From RHLJ01 sp048058975 (GTDB lineage Bacteria > Bacteroidota > Rhodothermia > Balneolales > Balneolaceae): a stretch of 64,000 bases of DNA. A program made the translations under genes and the position numbers. Where the stretch lies: NCBI GenBank assembly GCA_048058975.1, contig JBLLNP010000005.1:62001-126000 (forward strand), read 5' to 3'. Below are positions 1-7,540 of the stretch, in pieces. Numbering within the stretch: the stretch's first letter is position 1; each line of letters opens with the position of its first letter. Below the pieces are notes generated by a model. It made no database searches and was not told the origin of the DNA. It saw only the letters and a program-made list of their open reading frames with translations.

Positions 1-687
1 AAACCATGTCTTCCGAACCTTCTGGAGTTGAGGTTAGGGTTTTTATTTCTTTTGAATCGGGATTATAGGTTTTTACTAACCACTGAGTAGAATCATTTTT
101 GTCAATAAAACTAACCGCGTTTAAATCGGGCACTTTGTGTATTGAACGTCCGGGATTGTTTGCAAGGATGGTTCTTGAATCATTCTTCAGATCGAATTCA
201 ACAAAGGTAAAGGGTTCTCCAAGAACAAAGGTATAAAGTGTATGTTCGTTGTACCAGGCATGATACCCGATTACCTCATCAGGGACGATTACTTCAGGCT
301 CACCTTCTGTTAATGGGAACATCCAAAGCAGTTGTTCGCCATCAGGCTTAAGCCAGATTGCTGAGAATGAATCCTGACCGGGCATCATAGTTGGAGAATA
401 CTTTCCACCTACAGAACTGGTAATCCAGATGCTATTATCTTGCCCATAATCAAAAAGCTTAATGTCTGTGGATTCCCCTTGCTGAGAAGAGAAAAGTAAA
501 GCAGGCATACCCGGGATAAACGATGGCTGATTGTCATATCCCGGATTATTGGAAATATTTTCCAGGCTGGTAACGGAGAAGCCGCCTTCATTAAGCGTAA
601 AATCCCCGAGATACACTTCGGGATTGGATTGGGCTGATACAGACAGAGCCCAAAACGTACATACAAGGATCGATATATATTTCATGG
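1..687 (-). CDS. Secreted beta-propeller-like protein, C-terminus beyond window
   Basis: Reading the minus strand from the ATG at 687-685 gives an uninterrupted frame of 229 codons to the left edge, so the C-terminus is missing. The N-terminus MKYISILVCTFWALSVSAQ is a Sec signal peptide. The rest has short repeated strands with phrases such as PSFIPGMPALLFSS, GKYSPTMMPGQDSFSAIW and GYHAWYNEHTLYTFVLG, as in TolB/WD40-like propellers; this fold assignment is inference from pattern only. It starts 7 bp after the stop of the lipoprotein gene at 695-1126, so the two probably share a transcript. The enzymatic role, if any, is unknown. Confidence 0.75.
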
Positions 688-694
688 TAAAACG

Positions 695-1126
695 TTAGTT
701 CGTTAATCTTTTCATTCTGGAAAAAGGATATCCGTTACAGCCGGTTTTAGGATTTTCTCTGTTGACAACAGAAACAGCCCGGGCAGAATCTAAGCTGATC
801 TCGTTATAGGCACTCAGACAAAACCCCCATTCAAATTCTCCCATATTTTCAAATTTCATCCAGTCGATTCGGGAGTAAAGCAGAGGGTCATAGATATTAG
901 AAGAATCATTTTTCCCGACAAAAAGTTGACCATCCAAATTCCAGTCTAGAATATGAATTTTGGTATGATCTTCCATCATAAATACAGAATCTCTGATTGC
1001 GTAAGTAACTCCATAATCATCCTCAAAATCTCCGATTAAAAAACCGGGGATTGTTGGTGAGGATTTTTCTTCCGGAGAAGAGCAACTGAATAGTATTAGA
1101 ATTACAGAGGTTAGAAATTTATTCAT
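695..1126 (-). CDS. Small lipoprotein of unknown function
   Basis: The frame is open from 1189, but the start chosen is the ATG at 1126, because MNKFLTSVILILFSCSSPEEKSS is then a textbook lipoprotein signal (LFSC lipobox, mature Cys at residue 15). The longer reading begins inside the upstream terminator. The 143-residue product has no family I recognise. It is acidic, with phrases such as GDFEDDYGVTYAIRD and ILDWNLDGQLFVGKND, and is probably all-beta. It lies just downstream of the terminator of the 1240-6465 gene and just upstream of the partial propeller gene, so it likely opens a two-gene operon for an envelope protein pair. Confidence 0.65.
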   Translation of the reverse strand: MNKFLTSVILILFSCSSPEEKSSPTIPGFLIGDFEDDYGVTYAIRDSVFMMEDHTKIHILDWNLDGQLFVGKNDSSNIYDPLLYSRIDWMKFENMGEFEWGFCLSAYNEISLDSARAVSVVNRENPKTGCNGYPFSRMKRLTN

Positions 1127-1150
1127 GTCACAATGTAGGAAAACATAGAT

Positions 1151-1181
1151 AAAAAAAATCCCCACGCTAAAAAGCGTGGGG
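1151..1181 (-). terminator. Rho-independent terminator of the nucleotidase gene
   Basis: Read on the minus strand, an 8-bp perfect stem (CCCCACGC at 1160-1167 with GCGTGGGG at 1174-1181) and a 6-nt loop are followed by a run of eight U residues (A-run 1151-1158 on the plus strand). It lies about 60 bp past the stop codon of the 1240-6465 gene. Confidence 0.9.
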
Positions 1182-1239
1182 ACAAACATGAAACAGAGCT
1201 ACATTTCTGCTTACTTGTTTAAGCAGAACTCTTCATTGA

Positions 1240-4200
1240 TTATTTAATCAATGTCATTCGTTTAGTACTAACGAAATTATCAGCTTGGATTCGGTAGATA
1301 TATACACCACTTGATATCGAAGAGGCGTCAAAGGTTACCGTATATGTTCCTGCAGCTTTTACTTCATTTACCAGAACTGCTACTCTTTGGCCCATCAGGT
1401 TATAAACTTCAATATTTACTTTCGAAGCTTGAGGCACCGAATAATTGATATTGGTTGATGGATTGAAAGGGTTTGGATAATTTTGCTCAAGCGCAAAATC
1501 AGTTGGTTTTCCTTCAGTTTCTGAAGCAGTTACTAAAGTAACATTAATCGTTTCTTTTAAAGTAGCAGTAGCCCCTTCATTGTCGGTTACTGTAAGGCTT
1601 ACTTCGAATTCACTCGCGGTATCATAGGTATGTTTTGGATTTTGGAGGGTACTGGAATTTCCGTCTCCAAAGTCCCAGAAGTAAGAGACAATAAAGCCAT
1701 TCGGGTCATTCGCATCATTCGACTCATCAGTCAGAGTAATGACGTTATCTCCATTCTCAAAGCCATCTTGTTCGATTGAAAACTTAGCAAGCGGGGCATC
1801 GTTGACTGGTACTACCGTAACAATCACAGAATCGGATGCCGCTGCTCCGGCTTCGTCCATTACAGTAACCCGAACCCATTCCTGCCCATAGAAGTTTGTT
1901 GGGGCAGTAAATGTAAGTTTTGATCCATCGGTAGAGCCGCTTACGGTTTCGCTGTTTATCATAACGGTTAAGCTTGATAGTTCATCATCAGCATCTGATA
2001 CAACTTGTGCCATATCAAATACAAGCATACCGTCTTCGAGGAAACTCATCTCAACCGGGAGATTAATTTCAGGTGCTTCGTTTGGAATAGAGTTGATTAA
2101 GTCAATAATTCGACCTTCACCACTTGCAGGATATTGGCTCGCGAATACAACTCCACCTAAATAATCTTCTAGGTAGATTTGAAAAGATTGCTGATAAGTT
2201 ATTCCTATAGTAGTGAATTCTTTACCCCTGAATGGATACTGATCTCCGCCTCTTGCAGTGAAGTCAGCGGTAACTAAATCAACGCTTGGAGCTTCAGCAA
2301 CAACCTGCCCATTAAGAACAATTGGAGTTCCATCATCCAAAATAATAGTTTGAACCCTTTCTCCGGGAGTGGCAATGGTTTGACCTTCATCATTATTATA
2401 AATGATAGCCTGATTGGATGGATCAAATTCAACGGAGAAACCGGCAATCTGAGCAAAACGTCCAGTACCATCCACATTAGCACGTTCGCCGGTCGCAGGA
2501 TCAATTTTTGAAACCGCATTTTCCATAATTTCAAGAAGAAGTTCAGGAGAAACATCTTCAAGAACAGCGAGGGTATTTGTGAATGGAAGTACATCGAATG
2601 TTTGGCGTGCGTTGATCACTCCGGCAGGAATTTGAGACCTGATTCCACCACTATTAGCGATGGCGATTAAACGAGAAGGATTAAGTTCGAGCCCGAAATT
2701 TTCGGCTTCATCCAGAGTAACAGCCAGGTAACCATCGGTAATTAAGTTACCCATGTTGGTCTCGAAAGAACGGATGTCGTTAGTAGCACCAAATAAGTGA
2801 ACTTCTGTTGTAGCAACTTTAGTTTGAGATAACCCTTCTACGTAATCTTCTACGGGACTAACTACCTCATCCAGCATTTGCTGATCTTCCTCAACTCCAC
2901 CCGGAAGCGAAATATCTGCTACTCGTACAGGTCCGCCGTTGAAAGAGAGTACATTTCCTAGTGCATCGAACTCCACGTTTAAACGCCCGAGGTAGGTATA
3001 GTTTCCTTTACTAGTAACTACAGGAACATCATTTCCGTCAAGGTCGCCTACAACCATTGGATAAGCTGAACGTACTTCTTCCTCGTCGCCAGGAATAAGA
3101 AGATCACCCTCATTGGCAAGAAGCTCATCTCCACCACCAGCAATCATGATATCAACTCCGGAAAGTTGGGAAGCCAGAACAGAGTCTTCTTCAATACCCT
3201 GTAAGTGACTGATAAGAATGATAGCACGTACATTCTCGGCTTGAAGCGCAGTAACTTCAGCTTGTACCGCCGGAAGTACTTCGTTTACAATTACAGTTCC
3301 GGGGCTTGATATGAAACCAAGGTTTTCGGTAGTAGCACCGATGATACCAACGGTAACATCCTGGCCTAGATTAACAATAGTACTTGCGGCTACTCTTCCT
3401 TCCTGCTTAAGTGCGAGCAAATCAGGTTGATTAGTGAAATCAAGGTTTGCACTTAGGAAAGGAGGTTCGTTTCCTTCAGTATCTGAAATAAATTCTGAAT
3501 AGATAACCGGGCCGGCATCAAAGTCATGATTCCCCATAGCCAAAGCATCGTAGCCAATTAAGCCGATTCCCCGTGCATCAAAATAAGTACCTAAATCAAG
3601 ACTGGCGTTGAACTCTGGGCCAGGAAGGAAGTTATCTCCTGAAGATACCATCACGTACACATTACCAGAATCTGCAGCTTCTTGTTTAAGTTTATCAGAA
3701 AGAGTCTTGAATCGAGCAATTCCTCCATAATTCTCAAGCCCATCACCAGCGTTAATAAGCTGAGATTCACCGTCATTATTATGAAGTACAGTTAATGTAA
3801 ATGGTTGTGGAATTCCACGGAGACCAAGACTGGACCACTCGTCAATATCAAGAACCTCCCATTCTGAATCTTCAGTAGAAGTTCCGAACGAACCGAGAGG
3901 AGCAGGATTTCCTTCTTTTATTTCAGTTTTACGAACTAAGGTATGATTCTGAGTTCCGGCACTTACACCCGCAACGTCCCAACCCGAACCCGGATCAGCA
4001 AACAGATCACCCATGATATCAAGAATCTGATAATTATCTTCGGTTCCATAAACCAGAGCATAAGCATCGTCGCCGTTGCTTAAGAATTCATGGATCAGGT
4101 CGGCACGGTCGGTGATGTAAGCATCCGCATCACCATCAGCGATGATAAATACTCCTCCTGCTTCGATAGTAGAACCTTCAGGGAACGAATTCCAGAAGTC

Positions 4201-6465
4201 AAATTCACCGGCTACATTGTTTTGGTTGCTACCTGAAAGTCCATTATTCATATTTGGGAACGCATAGTCTGTTAAATCTATGTCTTCATCTGTTGGATTA
4301 TAGATTTCAAGATATTTGTTTTGACTACTTCCCTCAGCATATTCAGAAAAGAAAAGAGGAGCGGCTTCTGATTCGAAACTAACTTCGTGAATCGTTATAG
4401 AACCGGTAACTTCATTGCTAACTACAACCAAGGGTGCTCCAACAGGGCTTGCTCCTTGCATAAGAAAACTAATTCCCTCAGGACCTGAAGCAACAGTAGA
4501 TTCCATAATAGTAGCAATCCCAGCCACATCCGCAAGATCATCTAATCCTTCGATGATGCCTTCATTAAAGTCGAGTTCATCAAAATTTCGAACATTATCA
4601 TAGGTAATGAATTCTGGGTTTGTTGGATCAGAAATATCATACACCATAATACCACCGATTCTTTCCAGGCCAATAAAGGCATACATCTTTCCAGAGAGCT
4701 GTACTAAAGTAACGGCTTCAGGTTCAGGGCCTTTATCATCCGAACGGTTGTCAAAAGAATCGTTTTCAGAATTGGTGGAATTGAAATTATCTGCTTCTAA
4801 TGAAGACAGGAGAGTTTCAAACTCATCTCCACTATCCCATACCAGAGCTCCTGTTGAGGCATTCCAAATACTGAAAGATCTGGCACCATAAGAATACAAC
4901 TCATCAAACATTGGATCTGCGAAAAGTTGCCCGCGGATTGCTCCTGAAGCCTGACCTACTGTGTGAACATTTACATACAGAGAGACTTCATCTTCAAACA
5001 AAGCAGCTTGTATTTCAGTAAGGAAAGGAGCAAACGAGGCATCAGCTTCACTCCAAACACCGGTAACGGTAGTAACTCCTGAAGTATCTGTGGAAACCTG
5101 AGTATCTCCATCTGTAAGTATGTTGAATACAACACTTCCATTTACACCGGCTTCAGCATTATGGAAATGCATCGCGGTTACATCGTCACTGGTATCTCCT
5201 GTAGTAAGAGTATCCATTCCATTAAAAGCGTTAAAGTCTAGCCCTTCGAATTCCAAAGTAAAGGTCATGGTTTGAGTTGCTACATCGTACTTGAATTCAC
5301 CAATTCCTGAACCACGATTATCTCCTCCAGAAACTTCCTGAGCAGAGTCCGCTTCCATAAGGAAAAAGAGAGAATCTGAGTTCATCCCCAATGTAGAAGT
5401 AGTTCTTAAACGGCCAAGGTTTTCGTTATTCTGTAGTTCAGAATCAGTAAATACAGAAGGGTTTAATCGAAAATCTCTAATTCGGTATTCTTCAGAAAAA
5501 CCGTCATAATCACGTGCATCGCCTTCGTTTGCGGTTACAATGTACTCTGTTCCGTCTAGGTTAAAAGAAGAAATTGCATCTGGTTGATACATACCCCACA
5601 CAGGCCAGGTAGTAATATTGATTCCTCCATCAGAATTACTTGCGTCTAATGCATTTTCAGTTTGGCTGTGATCTTTAAAACCAAGCGCAATTACATCTGT
5701 AACAGTAGCAGAAGCAATATCAACAATCGCGATCGCATTATTTTCTTGAAGAGATACGAAAGCAGTAGCATTGTCTGAAGAAATGGTAATGTACTCCGGC
5801 TCAAAATCCTGAGAGGCACTTGCACCAGGACCAAAAATACGAATCCCTTCGCTTCTTAGCGTTGCTTCCTGTCCATCAAAAGAGGTAAAATCAGCGGTGG
5901 TAACAGTAGCTGTTCCCGTTCCGGCAGATAGATCGAAACCTGAAACATCAAGAATAGATATAGAACCAGCAGGATCAACATCATAGGCATCATTTGGTTC
6001 TCCTTCGTTTGCTACTACAACTTTCGATCCATCATGAGTAAAAATTACCATGTCGGGAAGGGCTCCAACAGTGGCAGTACTTATATGAGAAGCATCCGCT
6101 GCTTTAAAAAATACAACGGAACCTGGATCGGTTTTTGGGTTAGCCTGTACAGCAACTGCAACCAATCCATTATAGATGGCAACGCTATTAACTCCATCGC
6201 CATAAATGCTCATATCAATAGTAGTAACTTCTGCAGGATTTTCAGGGTCACTAAGATTTAGAACTACAATAGAATTGTCGTCAGCATTAGTAAAGAATAG
6301 TTGTTTAGATGCTGGATCATAGGCCGAAATCTCGGCAGCTCCTGCATCAAAAAGTCCGGTATGGTATTCGCCAATAAGATTCAGTGAAACTTCCTGAGCA
6401 AAAACACCAACCGAAGAGAGCACGAATAGTGCTAAAAGAAGAGAAATGTTAGCTAGTTTCTTCAT
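1240..6465 (-). CDS. Multidomain 5'-nucleotidase-like secreted protein, T9SS cargo
   Basis: A 1741-residue exported protein. Order of parts: signal peptide 1-23; choice-of-anchor-I type propeller about 28-700, containing LANEGEP/ANEGDARDYDGF-type motifs; a CHRD-like domain inserted at about 388-516 (MHFHNAEAG, ASGAIRGQL); lamin-tail domain about 702-850 (SEYAEGSSQNKYLEIYNP); metallophosphatase about 888-1165 with LHNND 895, SGDN 942, GNHD 978 and SH 1086; 5'-nucleotidase C-terminal domain about 1215-1450 (GNLITDGY, NSGGIR, GGDQYPF); Ig/cadherin-like about 1462-1555; PKD about 1557-1645 (YFWDFGDGNSS); T9SS type A sorting domain from about 1657 (NYPNPFNPST). Family knowledge suggests hydrolysis of extracellular nucleotides or phosphoesters. 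The usual GHxH metal motif reads GGGDE at 1110-1114, so activity is not certain. Monocistronic by its own terminator and leader. Confidence 0.9.
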   Translation of the reverse strand: MKKLANISLLLALFVLSSVGVFAQEVSLNLIGEYHTGLFDAGAAEISAYDPASKQLFFTNADDNSIVVLNLSDPENPAEVTTIDMSIYGDGVNSVAIYNGLVAVAVQANPKTDPGSVVFFKAADASHISTATVGALPDMVIFTHDGSKVVVANEGEPNDAYDVDPAGSISILDVSGFDLSAGTGTATVTTADFTSFDGQEATLRSEGIRIFGPGASASQDFEPEYITISSDNATAFVSLQENNAIAIVDIASATVTDVIALGFKDHSQTENALDASNSDGGINITTWPVWGMYQPDAISSFNLDGTEYIVTANEGDARDYDGFSEEYRIRDFRLNPSVFTDSELQNNENLGRLRTTSTLGMNSDSLFFLMEADSAQEVSGGDNRGSGIGEFKYDVATQTMTFTLEFEGLDFNAFNGMDTLTTGDTSDDVTAMHFHNAEAGVNGSVVFNILTDGDTQVSTDTSGVTTVTGVWSEADASFAPFLTEIQAALFEDEVSLYVNVHTVGQASGAIRGQLFADPMFDELYSYGARSFSIWNASTGALVWDSGDEFETLLSSLEADNFNSTNSENDSFDNRSDDKGPEPEAVTLVQLSGKMYAFIGLERIGGIMVYDISDPTNPEFITYDNVRNFDELDFNEGIIEGLDDLADVAGIATIMESTVASGPEGISFLMQGASPVGAPLVVVSNEVTGSITIHEVSFESEAAPLFFSEYAEGSSQNKYLEIYNPTDEDIDLTDYAFPNMNNGLSGSNQNNVAGEFDFWNSFPEGSTIEAGGVFIIADGDADAYITDRADLIHEFLSNGDDAYALVYGTEDNYQILDIMGDLFADPGSGWDVAGVSAGTQNHTLVRKTEIKEGNPAPLGSFGTSTEDSEWEVLDIDEWSSLGLRGIPQPFTLTVLHNNDGESQLINAGDGLENYGGIARFKTLSDKLKQEAADSGNVYVMVSSGDNFLPGPEFNASLDLGTYFDARGIGLIGYDALAMGNHDFDAGPVIYSEFISDTEGNEPPFLSANLDFTNQPDLLALKQEGRVAASTIVNLGQDVTVGIIGATTENLGFISSPGTVIVNEVLPAVQAEVTALQAENVRAIILISHLQGIEEDSVLASQLSGVDIMIAGGGDELLANEGDLLIPGDEEEVRSAYPMVVGDLDGNDVPVVTSKGNYTYLGRLNVEFDALGNVLSFNGGPVRVADISLPGGVEEDQQMLDEVVSPVEDYVEGLSQTKVATTEVHLFGATNDIRSFETNMGNLITDGYLAVTLDEAENFGLELNPSRLIAIANSGGIRSQIPAGVINARQTFDVLPFTNTLAVLEDVSPELLLEIMENAVSKIDPATGERANVDGTGRFAQIAGFSVEFDPSNQAIIYNNDEGQTIATPGERVQTIILDDGTPIVLNGQVVAEAPSVDLVTADFTARGGDQYPFRGKEFTTIGITYQQSFQIYLEDYLGGVVFASQYPASGEGRIIDLINSIPNEAPEINLPVEMSFLEDGMLVFDMAQVVSDADDELSSLTVMINSETVSGSTDGSKLTFTAPTNFYGQEWVRVTVMDEAGAAASDSVIVTVVPVNDAPLAKFSIEQDGFENGDNVITLTDESNDANDPNGFIVSYFWDFGDGNSSTLQNPKHTYDTASEFEVSLTVTDNEGATATLKETINVTLVTASETEGKPTDFALEQNYPNPFNPSTNINYSVPQASKVNIEVYNLMGQRVAVLVNEVKAAGTYTVTFDASSISSGVYIYRIQADNFVSTKRMTLIK

Positions 6466-6467
6466 TA

Positions 6468-6518
6468 GTTAGGTTCATTAATTAAGGGTTTAAAAGAAAC
6501 CCAGAATCCGAACCTAAC
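6468..6518 (-). promoter_or_regulatory. Structured 5' leader of the nucleotidase gene
   Basis: Immediately upstream of the start codon at 6465 lie two nested inverted repeats. The outer 9-bp pair is GTTAGGTTC (6468-6476) with GAACCTAAC (6510-6518); the inner 6-bp pair is GGGTTT (6486-6491) with AAACCC (6497-6502). In the transcript they would fold into one long interrupted hairpin ending 2 nt before the AUG. There is no U-run, so it is not a terminator. A role in translation control, mRNA stability or protein binding is inference. Confidence 0.5.
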
Positions 6519-6593
6519 TTTACTACATCGTTACTTTAGTTTTAAGATTGAATTAACGCACTATTAAGTATTTGTTTCTGTATTAATTATCGG

Positions 6594-7355
6594 TTATTTA
6601 TTTGTTAAGAAATTATCAGCAAAATAGTGCATCGCCTTTCGTATGAATTCAGCAAGTCCGGGTTTATACTTATCATAGAAGTCGGTAAACCTTGGGTCAC
6701 TTACATACATATCTGCCAGACCTCGATATACTGAGGCATTGGTTTCGTAGAAACGTTCGTTATTTGAATGGTGTCTTTTTATCAACGCCTGTACTTCGGG
6801 AGCATCCACCGGTTTTTCCATTAGTAAAGATAGTTCTTTAGCAATGTTCTCTTGTTCCTCTTTTACATGAGTAAAATCGGCTTTACTCATCTTTTTTATA
6901 TTTTTAAAAGACTCAGTGACCAGGTTCGGATCATATTTTTCGTCAATCTCCTTTTTCCATTCCGAAATTTGCTCTTCCGAAAATCCGTCATATAATTCTG
7001 CTTCTGTGACCATGTTGTCTTCCTCTTTTATTTGTTTGATTGTTTTATCGATGGTTGTAAGAAGTTCGCCAAGTCGCATTTTTCTCTTTTCAAGCTCACT
7101 TTTTTGATAAAGCAAAGCTTGCTCTAGATCAAAATCAGGTTTATCCAGAATGTGTTGGATCTTGTTAAGAGAAAAACCCAACTCCTTGAAGAACAGAATC
7201 TGCTGTAAACGGTATAGCTCGTCTTTACTATAGTATCGATAGCCCGATCTCGCCCGTTCGTGCGGCTTAAGCAGGCCAATCTTATCATAATGCTGCAGAG
7301 TTCTAATAGTGACTCCTGAAATTTTAGCGACAATGCTTACGGTATACTTTTCCAT
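6594..7355 (-). CDS. MerR family regulator with TipAS ligand-binding domain
   Basis: A 253-residue one-component transcription factor. Residues 1-70 are a MerR winged helix (SIVAKISGVTIRTLQHYDKIGLL, then RSGYRYYSKDEL), followed by a dimerisation helix about 75-110. The remainder, about 115-253, matches the TipAS antibiotic-recognition domain (LYDGFSEEQISEWKKEIDEKY near its start, NASVYRGLADMYVSDPRFTDFYDKY further on). TipA-type proteins bind thiopeptides and similar ligands and activate their own or neighbouring promoters by untwisting an over-long spacer. It is divergent from the secreted nuclease gene at 7541 with 185 bp between, so that gene is a possible target, which is inference. Confidence 0.9.
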   Translation of the reverse strand: MEKYTVSIVAKISGVTIRTLQHYDKIGLLKPHERARSGYRYYSKDELYRLQQILFFKELGFSLNKIQHILDKPDFDLEQALLYQKSELEKRKMRLGELLTTIDKTIKQIKEEDNMVTEAELYDGFSEEQISEWKKEIDEKYDPNLVTESFKNIKKMSKADFTHVKEEQENIAKELSLLMEKPVDAPEVQALIKRHHSNNERFYETNASVYRGLADMYVSDPRFTDFYDKYKPGLAEFIRKAMHYFADNFLTNK

Positions 7356-7486
7356 CGGTTTTTTCTAAAGTTAGGCTATTACGTAAGGGGAGAGTCAAGC
7401 AGAGATTTAAAAATATTTAAGAAAAATTATCTAATGATTCCTAAGCAAATATTTTGAGGTCTAATTCACCAAAAAAAGAAGTTATG

Positions 7487-7514
7487 TTGTGTTAATATAA
7501 GCTCCGTATCTTTA
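7487..7514 (+). promoter_or_regulatory. Candidate Bacteroidota-type promoter of the secreted nuclease gene
   Basis: TTG at 7487-7489 followed after 17 nt by TATCTTTA at 7507-7514 resembles the -33 TTG / -7 TAnnTTTG promoter pattern of Bacteroidota sigma-A. It ends 26 bp before the ATG at 7541. The -7 element deviates in its last base. Unproven. Confidence 0.4.
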
Positions 7515-7540
7515 AGCCTAATTTTAAAACAATTTTCTTT

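Noticed and set aside
4415..4891. Plus-strand open frames inside the nucleotidase gene
   Set aside because: They are antisense to an intact, domain-rich protein and contain no recognisable motif.
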